In this document: positions 26,023-36,530 of the stretch, one piece after another
Numbering within the stretch: the first letter of the stretch is position 1
Layout of the letters: the number at the start of each line of letters is the position of its first letter
NCBI GenBank assembly: GCA_038501195.1
Contig: JBBPUQ010000008.1
Location: forward strand, 476,001-540,000
Origin: Nemania diffusa
Lineage: Eukaryota > Ascomycota > Sordariomycetes > Xylariales > Xylariaceae
Length of the DNA stretch: 64,000 bases
Direction of reading: 5' to 3'
The notes under the pieces: model-generated
What the model was told of the DNA's origin: nothing
Databases searched by the model: none
Seen by the model: only the letters and a program-made list of their open reading frames with translations
Program-made: the position numbers and the translations under genes

Positions 26023-27022
26023 ATGGCTACTTTAGTAAATCAACAACCTGATGCCCCATTCAACGATGAACTTTGGCAGAAGCCCGAAAATCCGTGCGAT
26101 CTACAAGATCACGAGTCGAGGGGCCTTCTGACTGACGATCTCGTGGAAATTCGCAATAGCCAAACCTCACGATGGCAGACGAAACCCGGCATTGTTGCTA
26201 TAACTGTCTTCAACGTAGTTTTATTTAGCTTCTCTATTCTATCTCTTGGAACTACATTATACCATCAAGGTTTTCTCATTGCGAATACCGAACTCAGGCG
26301 TACCTCTATCTATAGTTAGCATCTCCCCCGTTTTCACCACCTAACCCCGCAAGATCTGACAGCTCTTAGGCCCCGTTTATGATTCAATCGACCTTGGTCT
26401 TCATGAAGTACAGGTAAACGGCACATTCTACCCGCCCGAGCAGCCGTCCATAGCGCGCCAGATGCCCAACCCGGGCGCGGACAGTGTATGGAGAAATTAT
26501 GAGTTGGTCCGCCCGATACGACTCACAAAGTCACAACTTGTACGAATGGGGAACGATCCGTCTATGGTGTCAAAGTTCAAAGACAAGGACTGGGGTTTTG
26601 GCGAGGATGCGTATGTAGGCGACTTGGACGTATTTCATCAGCTACACTGCTTGAATACCCTGCGCCAATATGCCTATGCCGACTACTATAATATGACGGC
26701 ACTTGACGCTAGCGACGGCAACTCGATGATGGCTCTGCACGTTAACCACTGTGTTGATATCCTATTACAGGAGATACAGTGCAATGGAAATGTCGGGTTT
26801 ATCACTTCCCAGTGGGTTGAGAACCAACGGTATCCGCAACCCGACATGTATGTGCTCAAATTCTCGAAATAAGGTTTACCTAAAAACAATAAGCTAAGGG
26901 TTGACTTACATATTCGCAGGTCTATTTACCGCAAATGTATTGCGTTCGATCGCGTGGTTGCGTGGCGTGATGCGCATGCAGTCGATGTTGATAAGTACAG
27001 GCAAGTTATGGCCGAGCCCTAG
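26023..27022 (+). CDS. UstYa-like oxidase (DUF3328 family), membrane-anchored
   Basis: Three exons, 26023-26314, 26370-26847 and 26920-27022, give 290 residues. The first intron (55 nt) has CCTAAC and ends TTAG. The second begins GTATGT and ends GCAG; ignoring it would drop the family's usual C-terminus. ATG 26023 is the first in-frame ATG. A cytosolic N-terminus is followed by one membrane segment (about 56-80). The two hallmark motifs are H-Q-L-H-C at 187-191 and H-V-N-H-C at 221-225, each followed by the expected Leu-rich stretch and the Cys of EIQCNGN. The end (RKC..FD.VVAWRDAHAVD) is also typical. DUF3328/UstYa proteins catalyse oxidative cyclisation or related oxidations in fungal RiPP pathways such as ustiloxin, and also occur in other secondary-metabolite clusters. 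The nearby dibasic peptide ORF and the flavin monooxygenase at 36.5-38.5 kb make a pathway role possible. Confidence 0.88.
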
Positions 27023-27059
27023 TTTAAAGGAAATAATATACTGTCGGCTTCGACATGTC

Positions 27060-27226
27060 TATCCCTTTGGGTGCCTTTTCGGCACTAGTACATAAAAAGT
27101 GGAAATGCCGTCTGTGCATATAATCAGATGCACCAATCGGAGAAAAATATCATGCTTAAGGAAACATCTAATTGGTTTAATCTGATATATATATGTACTG
27201 GTGCCGAAAAGGCACCTAAAGGGATA
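27060..27226. mobile_element. 163-bp MITE with TA target duplication (Tc1/mariner-like)
   Basis: The ends are near-perfect inverted repeats of about 30 bp. The left end begins CCCTTTGGGTGCCTTTTCGG at 27062, and its reverse complement closes the element at 27224 with about two mismatches. A TA dinucleotide sits immediately outside each end (27060-27061 and 27225-27226), as expected for Tc1/mariner/pogo-type insertions. There is no coding capacity. Inner sequences (ATCAGAT...ACCAAT against ATTGGT...AATCTGAT) also pair, so the whole element could form a long hairpin. It lies 38 bases beyond the stop codon of the UstYa-like gene and may sit in its 3' UTR. Confidence 0.85.
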
Positions 27227-27717
27227 AGCTATCTAGGAAGGGTATAAACGATGAGCGAGGCAACAATCTAAAGGGACCTAGTGACCAGTTATTATCATAT
27301 AAAATATAGTTAGCATAAACTTACGTTAGTAATTTCACCTTAAGTGCTATAGGGCAGGGCAAATGTACGCGATATTGTTAGATGTATACAAAACTACGGA
27401 TCTATGATACACATAATCTCAATCCGGGACACGTGAATGTAATAGAGGTAACGGCAGTAAGAAGACTACGTAACATAAAACTCACAAGCCAGAGGAATAT
27501 TTGGTGATCTCCTAATGGTAAGTTTAATTAGAGCTGGTTTTAAGCCCTAACATAATAGAGTTGCTCGGAAAGACCTCTTGCCACCCAAACGCCTCGCGTG
27601 TTCCTATAACTAGTTCCGTTAAACCCTTCCTCCTCCCCCATGACTACACAAGCTCTATTTCTCTGTCTATTAATATAATCTCTCATATATCATCTCATTG
27701 GTTTGCATCTTAACCTG
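27227..27717. other. Intergenic region
   Basis: No gene seen. The DNA is moderately AT-rich with no clear repeats apart from the preceding MITE. Confidence 0.4.
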
Positions 27718-28599
27718 TCAATTTCCGTTTCCGTTGTTGGTATTTTCGGCTGATAAATTAATATCCTTTGCACCAAAATTTCGATCATAGTTTTCAACCT
27801 GATGGATAATCTCTTCCGTCCGGCTTATTTGACCCTGATCGTATTGCTCCCTTGTCCCTTCTTGGAGAAGCCGGTCTGGGATGGAGTCAATATTATCCAT
27901 GTAACGATTCAGCATCTCTTTGTCTGAAGCATATACAGTCCTAGACAGTTCAATTAGTTGGAAGGTGCCTTAACGTAAATGGAATCTTGTTTTTCGTCTT
28001 ACCTGTCACTGCACTTTCCTTCGTCACATTTTTGTGTAGGAGACACCATCGCAATATAAATGGCGGAGACGACTCTTAATGGTATATTCCAATTGCTACA
28101 GTTTTGGCCTTCTCGGTGCTTTTGAGGCCAAGTCCGCGGCTATCGTTCCTCAAACGAGTCAAATATGCTCGCCTAGCACCCGTGTTTTCGTAAACCAAAG
28201 CCAGTGAGCGAGACTCCCCATTTTTAACTCGTAGGGACTCACTCAAAGACCTGGATAACATAGATTGTTGTATTGAAGGCCGCGCAAAGTGGAATAAGGT
28301 TGTCGCTCCTCTCAAGTCAAGTTGGCTGGGGGGAAGTGGACTTTGGTATTCCTCCACTTGGCTTGTAAAGTCTCGATCAGGGCTTCAATGTGAGTCGCAA
28401 ATGTCCGGTGTGATGACGCGCAGGTAGAGCCCTCGCGTATTGCTGTTGATCTTGCATCTTGACTGGGATATAATACTGGCTTAAAGACTATGCATCGTCT
28501 TACCCTTATTTTGCATAAAGCCTTAGAGCAATAATACAAGACTTTATCATATAGTTGATATGCACCTGTTAGTGACAAATTCATCAAGTTAAAGGCCAT
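27718..28599 (-). pseudogene. Broken minus-strand gene of unknown family
   Basis: Three minus-strand reading segments line up as one damaged gene. An ATG at 28599 opens 95 codons (MAFNLMNLSLTGAYQLYDKV...). Coding appears to continue in another frame from about 28357 to 28076, where a TAA interrupts it. The same frame then stays open through FILRWCLLHKNVTK and can be spliced over a GTAAGA...CAG intron, roughly from 28001 down to 27930, into a last segment ending at 27718 (DKEMLNRYMDNIDSIPDRLL...NNGNGN*). The TAA could come from CAA by a RIP-type C-to-T change. The helical W..L.K.....L...I..I..L pattern and the Asn/Gly-rich end are reminiscent of fungal HeLo-like regions followed by an amyloid-type tail, but the match is weak. 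A living gene with unrecognised introns is an alternative. Confidence 0.35.
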
Positions 28600-29226
28600 T
28601 TAAGAGACTTGTAGTTTGGAGATTTCAACGTATAGAAAGCCAAGACTCTACTCGATTAAGATTGAATAGGCAGTACCCTGAGATTTTCTTCACTCCGGTC
28701 AATTTAACTGAGCCAACCAGGAAGCATCTCGGAATCGCGACTACAGGGGCGTATAAGCCACATCGAGATATTCGACTAGGGCTAGCGACATTTCATAGGT
28801 GGACCGGGGAATTTGATAACATCGCCGCTAGAAAGGGTGCCTGATGGCACCTTGTCATGCAGTTATCATGCGGGTGATGGGGATATCGCCTTCGGATTGG
28901 TTAAGATGTAGTGTGCTTCAGTTGGAATCGATTGAACCAGCCACGAACCTTTACTTCCCTGCTCACTAATTCCACATAATTTGTTGGAAACCGGATATCA
29001 TTGAAACTGTCCTGTGCCACATGTTGCTGATATTAGATAATAAATGGAATCGACCCTGTCTCATTCCCCTTTGGTTGCCTGGGCGCCCCGTTTTATGGTT
29101 CGCCGTCTCCTGTTCTGTCGGACAATTGTTAAGTCTACCTAAGGCAACTAGGCTCACCGAATCCGACAACGCTGCCGTTTTATAAAAATCAGCGCAATCA
29201 CTAGAACAGTAGAATTATATGATAAG
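28600..29226. other. Intergenic region
   Basis: Between the starts of two divergently arranged reading frames. No ORF or RNA gene is supportable. It is presumably the promoter region of the zinc finger gene. Confidence 0.4.
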
Positions 29227-31538
29227 ATGCCTCATCATCGCAGTGTTTCTGATGACAAGTCCTCCATGGATTCTATATACAACTCGACTGAGAGGTTCTC
29301 ATGGCAGCATACATGTTCTTTACGTTCTACTTGTTCGTCTCACACACAGTCATGTAATCAGGATCCGGCCGAGCTTCCATTTCGGGGCAAATCCCAATCT
29401 CTCGCAGTCGAAGAGGAACAAGAAATTCTCCCATCACCAATTGTTAACCCAAACTTCGAGGGGTTTGGCCAGTCGGTGGCCGTCAATTTTAGCTCTACAG
29501 AAGCTTTACAACATAACGCAGCTCTTCCAGAACTCAATGGTTCAACCGAACTTGATGAGTTAGGCAAGAGCCACTACTCAACACCCGCCAGCACAACGTC
29601 CGCCAACAACTGGAAGTTTTTACACTTAGATACGGTCGGTATGATGTTCGATGAACCACATGATTTGAGAAAACGGGAAAGTGAACTCTCAAATTCGTCA
29701 GATGACTCCGACGATGAAGATTTCGATCTTGAGAAAGATGCAGACAAGTTCCTCTCCGATAAATTTGGTATCAGGCTCAGTAAACTCTGGCGCCCAGGCC
29801 GTATCGTCGACGCTTTCCATCACGTCAAGAACAAGTGCGTTAGTATATTGGAAGACGAAGGACACCACTTAGTTGGTTCTCAATGTAGCGAGGATAGTCA
29901 ATACGAACTCGTTGACGGAGAGGATAATTGCCATTCTACCCGCGGCGACTGCTCTTCAATAACTGGCACTCCTTTCACCCCGGGTGGGGTGAAGAGACTG
30001 AACAACGATGCTGTCGAAGCAGAGGGTCTATTGGGCTCTGGTAGTCTACTTAAAACACGAAGACCTAAAAAGCGCCGAATGGGAGGGGATTTCAGTTGTC
30101 CCTACAGAAAACGGAATCCTCGTCGGTTTAATGTTCGAGACCATGAAGAGTGTGCGAACAGGTCCTACAAAGATATTTCTATGCTTAAGTAATACACCTT
30201 CATTTTTTTCTTTATTTCTGGTCCTCCTTTATGATCTCCAAATGATAATTCTTATTCTACTGATGTGGAGGAAAGTCGCTCCTTTTTCATCTCCAAAACT
30301 GTTCACCTCAATAACTTCCCCCATACATGTATAATTCCTAGAGTGTTTCTCCACTTGTAACATTTTATGGATGAATATTTGGAGTGTTGAGCAATCATCT
30401 TTATTATGAGCAGCATACTTCAGCATGGAGACTAGAATCTAGTTACTAATAATGTGTGTCAGAAAACATATCACCGCCTGTCATTTCAAAGAACTAGCCC
30501 GCGTTTGCGAACGTTGTAACCAGAATTATCGAGCCCAAGATGCTCTAGTAGCACACCTGGAACGATGTCCCTACCCCCCACCGAATCGACCTCCTATTCG
30601 GTACACCGACCCCGAAGATGGAATTGACTACAAAACAGAGAGTTTGCTGAAGTCCCGCAAGTCGGTTGACCAGATAAGTGACTGGGAAGCCCTATGGAGG
30701 TGCCTCTTTCCTACTGATAAGGAGGTGCCTCCTCGTTCAGGCATGTTCTTGTCATTACCTGATATCGGATTTCGTCCCTTGTATTAATCATCTATTACTA
30801 GATTTTGAGCCAGTCGTTGAGGACCATGATATCGTCTTTAACTACAAGTGCTCTCAACCCCAGATCTCACAACACCTCGATAAAATATTTCAGGGGGTTT
30901 CTTCTAAGAAAATAAAGGAGTTATTTTTCGAAGAGTTTGAAACCTTGCTCAGAGGTGGAGGATCGCATGACCAATGGAACTCAACGCCATTGTCGAGTTC
31001 CTCCTTCAACTTCAGTATGCAGTCCCAGTCTAGAGACAGTGAACTTGCCACTGTCGATAGGGGGGGCGACCTAATGACTAATCCTCTAATTGTTAACCAC
31101 ATATCTGGAGTGCCTAATCCGGACGGGCTGGAGTCAACTATACAAAGTGGGATTGAAGAGCTTCTTCAAATTAACGATGTAGCGGATATTTCAGAACCAA
31201 ATCCCATTAACCAGCCGTTGAGTCAATATAGCCCACAAATGGTCCCTGAAAATCAGAGATGGATTGCGTCCTTCCAACCGTTGGGAGGTACACTACGAAG
31301 AGCTTTCGACGGTTCACACAGAAGTAGTGGGCTTGAAATCCTTCAACCGCAGGCTCAGCCGCAATCCGAGTTGTTCTGTGCCGAGTCATTGTCTTTTTAT
31401 CAGACTCCCTTCTCACAAACTTCGGATAGTAGTGTCTGGGATCCAAACAACGGATATCCTTCTACTGAACGCGGTCCCACCGTAGGGTGGCCTTACTTCT
31501 CTGAGAATTTCGAGTACGATGCTACCGCGGGATGCTGA
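29227..31538 (+). CDS. Fungal C2H2-like zinc finger protein (CPYRKRNPRRFN family)
   Basis: Three exons, 29227-30188, 30463-30734 and 30802-31538, give 656 residues. The first intron is long for a fungus (274 nt) but has TTACTAAT and ends TCAG; it joins MLK to KHITACH. The second junction (donor GTTCAG at 30735) is less certain and was chosen because it yields a continuous PPHFEPVVEDHDIVF. The N-terminal 290 residues are Ser/Asp/Glu-rich and disordered. The core, about 290-390, contains FSCPYRKRNPRRFNVRDHEECA, a helix with KHI..CH, then CERCNQNY....L..HLERC, which forms a pair of atypical zinc fingers seen in many uncharacterised fungal proteins. The remainder is low in complexity and Ser/Gln-rich. 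It is probably nuclear and may bind nucleic acid or protein; no target is known. Confidence 0.78.
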
Positions 31539-32820
31539 AATCATGTTATGACACTAATGGGTGCTGCTTGATCAAGACCTACCAAAATTCATGTGTTAAG
31601 GATGTTGAGCCTTGGAGTCGGATAATCTTCGCGATATAGTGCTAGTGTGAAAAGGTTATTATAGGACCGGTAAAAGGGTCTACAGTCGCTTCTATGTCAA
31701 TTTTACTTTTGGTTTATTTTGTTCTTCGTTCTAATTCTTAGATAACATCCAGCAGTTAATACCTCAGAAATATCAGACTGGTATTGGAATGGGACGTATG
31801 AAGGCGCCGTGCTCTAGAGGCTGCGTAGAAGCCTATAGGATGGAAGGGAAAGTAGTATGTAATCAACAAGAAAGTATGGAATTTTCTCCCATTTATCACG
31901 ATAATCTTGTCACCTTGGCTACGGCACAACGGCTGCACACGGATAGCTTGAGTGGATTTAAGAGGACGGTTGCTCGCTTCTTCAACCTGTAGTCCGGCAC
32001 AAAGGATTGTACATGGCTTGAATGTAGTTAACTGCAATAATCTACCATGGCTTCCATGGGCGCGTGGTTCATTTAAGAATGGGAGGAGCTTAAGGCGAGA
32101 TCTTGTAACTCTTACAGCGTGCAAAGCCACCTCTACTATCTATCTCTATCCATAATGAAGCGGAGTGGCACCTATGACATGGATAGCCTTAGGTAGTATG
32201 AGTCTGGTCCATTTCTTTATAATCTCCTTGAGTTTACACATGTAGACGAGGAATTTAGCACGAATACACTCCTTTCCCACTTTTCAATAGATTCCCCAGC
32301 ATAATTATTGAAATTCAGCTTTAGTTGTTGAGCCTATGCGCTACAGTTCCCCTAGTAACAGGCCGAGTTGCCCCTAATGGTACGCCGGGCTTTGAGTTCT
32401 ATTCTAATACAAGAAATGACAGGGAAATACCCCAGTATACAACATGTCCTACAAATCAAATTATCAAATAATCAAGCATGCGTGATTGTCAAACCGTGTC
32501 CGTAGACCCCGCACTCTGGGCTCGTACCCGGCGCTGTGCCTTCGAAGTTGAGACCTTTACAAAGGTTTAACAGAAATAGAGGCCGATTTTATTGCTAACT
32601 ATTTATCTACTTACATAGCAACTAGTCAATTAATGTGACATATTCCTCTATCACTTATTGTTACGATACTGGATGACCTTCAGCCGCGGGGACCGCTACG
32701 CACTTGTATTTATAGTCTAACACCAAAGCTAGCAGCTAGGAGAGAATTCTTGTGTCCTTGTGCAATACCAATAAGTCAATACTAGAGGGTGGTCTTGGAG
32801 CTACGACGCCCATCGTTGCC
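31539..32820. other. Intergenic region between converging genes
   Basis: Contains the 3' flanks of the zinc finger gene (plus) and the phosphotransferase gene (minus). Open frames of 67-124 codons at 31756-32155 overlap on both strands and show no family features. Confidence 0.45.
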
Positions 32821-34200
32821 CTAGAACCCCCAGTGGTCAAGGTACTTCTCAATGGTAGATCGTATGGCCTGTTTCTTCTTCTCGATAAACTCTAGTTTGT
32901 GACCTTTTACCCATCGAGGCATATGAAAATACGGGGGCGAAAGAGATTCAAGAAACCACTTCAAGTTGGCCAGCTCACCACATCCTTTGATTTCTGAGGG
33001 CCTGAGGACACCAGCTTGAATGAACTCGTGATCAGTAACCCGGGCAGCGATCCAATTAATTTTCCCTCCCTTATCGTTGGCAATATCGACATTATCAAAG
33101 CCCCCCAGCAGGCATTTACGTAGAAGAATCTCGTCCGGGTTATCATCGAAAGGACCGGCCAGCATTGAACCTAGATTAGTCAAAGAGTAAAAATACTCTT
33201 CTGCAGGGCTGGCAACATGGGATAGATCGAAGTCAAGGATTGCCGTCAATTTGTTGGAAATAGGATCGACCAACATATTATAAGTGTCTATAAAGCATGT
33301 TAAATATATTATTAAAATGGGTGTCAAGTAGTCTTACCTAGATCGCCGTGGATAAATGTCTGGCGTGCCACCGAATTGTTACGAACTAGTGGAACAATGC
33401 CTTCAGCAAGAAAGTGATGCAGTCTTTTCTGCAGCGGATCGTCCCAGCCGTTCAGAATTGGTGAGGTTTTAGAATCTTCAAGCTGCCATCGCATCATCTG
33501 AGCATACATATCTTCGAGAGTATTAAAAGGCCCTCCACAAGGAATTGAGGTTGGCCCGGTAATAATGTCGCCAGACTTGGCGAACGCAAGCCCACCGTAC
33601 CCAACAATGGACGTGGGGAGCGAGTAATCTTGGATCAACTTGAACATTTCTGCGATCTGTTTCTGGATCTTCTGTTGAGTTCCCAGGTCCATGTTGTCGA
33701 AGGCTTTATCTAGCTGGACACCATCCTTGAACTCTTGGATGATCCAACCAGGAGTTTCAGAGGTGGACCGGCCCCATGCAAATACGCCAGGTACTAGCAT
33801 TGTATCAAGACTGCCGAGAGCATTTCGCATGAGACACATAGCAGCGACCTCGTTTTCCACTCGTACCTCCTCATTTAAAATAGCCTCAATATTCGAGATG
33901 CGGGCCACAACCTCGTTCATGCTCGAGGGCAGTACCGTCGTCCCAGGTTGCTGATGAGGAGGCGGCTCATTGTTGAACTCAGGTCGGGTCCCTTCGATAG
34001 GCAGGAGCTGAACTCGGTAAACAAAGTTGTTTGAATCCCACCCCAGCTTGTGGAAAGCCGAGCACTTTTATCTAGTAAGCGATAGATTTCAAAGGTGTGA
34101 CTAGCTCTTTTACCTCTCTCCCGTAATGGTCTCTGAGCAATGAAGCGATGAATTGCTCTCTCTGAGAACTTGATCCGATGAGCTCAGAAGCCATTTTCAT
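32821..34200 (-). CDS. APH-type phosphotransferase / aminoglycoside-phosphotransferase-fold kinase
   Basis: Three exons on the minus strand, 34200-34114, 34046-33338 and 33287-32821, give 420 residues. Both introns are GT-AG; the second begins GTAAGA and its removal rebuilds the active site. The protein kinase-like APH fold (PF01636) is shown by FIHGDL-D-TYN at 261-269, the Brenner motif with catalytic Asp264, and by LTAILDFD at 279-286, the Mg-binding Asp. The N-terminal LGWDSNNFVYRVQL is the usual nucleotide-loop region. A second ATG six bases in (34194) is an alternative start. Fungal members of this family are numerous and mostly uncharacterised; some sit in metabolite clusters. The gene is divergent from the kinase at 34581, with 380 bp between start codons, so the two may share regulation. 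The substrate is unknown. Confidence 0.86.
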
Positions 34201-34580
34201 GAGTGATTTGATTAAATATAAAAAGTTCAGATTGTTAGGAGAGTGTAGTACGTCTATTACCTATTTTACACTCGTTTTCGATCGCACGCCGGTAGAGCTT
34301 TACCTGCTGATAATGCAAGGCGCTGTAATATCCCCTATGACCCACATGCCCCACTGCTTCTCCCCAATCAGAAGCCTCCTTTTGAGGCCGACTTTAAGCA
34401 CTCTTCTTGATATATCATATATGACATATACTTAATGCCCTAGCCCTCAATCTGCCTTCCCCTCTTCTGATTCCATCGCCCCGTGTTGTATCTAATACCA
34501 AAATACTTAAATCTACCTTATATAGGGCTATAATCAATCGTGTACACTTATACAACTAAACCAATATGGCATGCTGACAG
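34201..34580. promoter_or_regulatory. Shared divergent promoter region
   Basis: A 380-bp segment between outward-facing phosphotransferase and kinase genes. TATATAGGGCTATAATC at about 34519-34535 is a TATA-like element on the kinase side, 45-60 bp upstream of its ATG. A second AT-rich patch (ATATATCATATATGACATATA) lies at about 34410-34430. Confidence 0.45.
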
Positions 34581-36100
34581 ATGAGGTCCTGGGCGTGGTC
34601 TCGACTAATAGGTCATCGGTCACCGCTGCCGCCGCGTATATTTGCTAACCCCAACTTCATTCGAATCCCCCCCAACGATAAAGTCGAGGAGGAGACACTT
34701 CCGGACTATCTCCCAGCGCGTTATTACCCCGTGCGCATCGGTGAAGTGTTCGTCGATCGGTATCAAGTGGTTGGGAAACTTGGCTTCGGTGCCACCTCGA
34801 CGGTTTGGCTGGCACATGACCTGAGGTAATTCAAATTCTACGCTCCCGCAATCCGTCACGCCAGTCCTTACCCGAGAATATAGCCAGCAATGTCATGTCG
34901 CTCTCAAAGTCTATATACGCTCCAAGGCGCTTGGAAATCGCGTCGAGGATGAAATGATCATGTACAGACGCATGGAGCAGCGCGCTTCTAGCCATCCAGG
35001 TCGGAGTTTTGTCAGGACCCTACTAGACTCTTTCCGAGTCGACGGACCGGACGGGGACCATTTAGTCCTTGCGCACCCGCCACTGTGGCGAAGTGTCGAG
35101 GGAGCCATCCGTCGCACTTCGCCCCGGAGGCTCCCGCCCTCTGGCCTGCGCTTCGTCCTGAACCACTTGTTCCTGGCGCTAGAGTACCTGCATGATGAGT
35201 GTCAAATCATTCACACCGGTAAGAGCCGATCCATTGTTTAAGACGCTCCTACAGCCCCCCTGTAGTAGCTGTGAGCTGATCACTCCTGATAGACATCAAG
35301 GCGGACAACATCATGTTTGGTATTACGGATTCTTCCGTTTTCACCGACTTCGAGGAGGAAGAGATGCACAATCCCTGCCCACGCAAGGAGGTAGAAGGGA
35401 GAACCATCTACACTTCCCGAGAAATTAAATCCTCGGGCACAATTGGCCCGCCGGTCTTATGCGACTTCGGCTCTGCCGTGTTTGGAGATTGTCAGCACCT
35501 CGAGTGCGTACAACCCCACATCTACCGGGCCCCCGAGGTGATATTAGGAGCTCCCTGGAACTACAAGATTGATATCTGGAATGTCGGCTGTATGGTACGT
35601 GCTCTATTGAAAAAAAAAAAAAAAACACACATTTCTTTTTGAAGCGGATTGCTGCACAGCGAGGCTAATAAAGAGATACAAGATCTGGGATATTTACGAG
35701 GGAAACCAACTGTTCTACTGTATTGACCCAGAACATCATTCTTATCGAAGGAGGGCTCATCTCGCCGAAATCGTCGCATTGCTCGGGCCTCCGCCAAAGG
35801 ATCTCCTTGCGCGCGGCGACTTGGCTAGTGAATTCTTCTCGGTTGAAGGTATGTTATCGTTATACTTCTCATTCCTAGTAAATCTTGGTTTTATGTTTAA
35901 CTCACGCTATTAACTTGCCAGGCAAATATACTGCTGGGATAGATTTACCAACCTCGAAGTCGCTGGAGGAGATAGAGACACTTCTCACAGGGGATGAAAA
36001 GAGACGATTTCTAGAGTTTATGCGGAAGATGCTCCAATGGGCCCCAGAACGACGAAATACTGCCCGAGAACTTTTTGAAGATGCTTGGCTACAGGAGTAG
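34581..36100 (+). CDS. SRPK-like fungal serine/threonine protein kinase
   Basis: Five exons, 34581-34825, 34884-35218, 35293-35594, 35683-35848 and 35922-36100, give 408 residues, with all junctions in frame. The Gly loop is GKLGFGATSTVW (about 65-76), the ATP-anchoring Lys is Lys90 in HVALKVY, the catalytic loop is H-T-D-I-K-A-D-N at 192-199, and the Mg motif is DFGSA at about 251-255. The HTDIKADN form with Thr instead of Arg is the usual one in the expanded SRPK-like kinases of filamentous fungi, and GCMIWDIYEG and the LPARYYPVRIGEV lead-in also belong to that group. The large spacer between kinase lobes that is typical of SRPK is absent or very short. All catalytic residues are present, so the enzyme may be active. 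Such kinases are often lineage-specific; targets are unknown. An (A)n run of 15 lies inside intron 3. Confidence 0.88.
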
Positions 36101-36530
36101 ACATCACCACCAATTCAATAATTGCTTGACAAATAGCAGAGTTTGAGCATATTGACTGGCCACCGCTAAAGTAATTGAAGATAAGATTGGAATGACAGAG
36201 TCGATCCTTGGCAAAGGGCCTCAATAATGACGATGTCCTACCCTTTTTGGTATCCTTGATATTAATGCCTACGAATCAAAGGCCGCATGGAGTCTTCTAG
36301 TACACCCTCGACCGAGGGGCATGGTTTAAAGTGAGTGTAGCTTGTAAGGTTTTAGAGAAGATGAGGAGGTAGTTGTCAACAAATGAGTTTTAGTACTTTT
36401 CTAACGTCGAGTCGAATAGAGCACGATGCTAAGGTAGTATTTAAAAACTCCCCAGTACCTAGATAAATTCGCCCTCTTTTTCAAGTAGTAGATCACAGCC
36501 TTTGATAACTATTCTCTGCCTGGGATAGTT
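36101..36530. other. Intergenic region between converging genes
   Basis: The 3' flanks of the kinase and of the flavin monooxygenase. No further features recognised. Confidence 0.45.
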
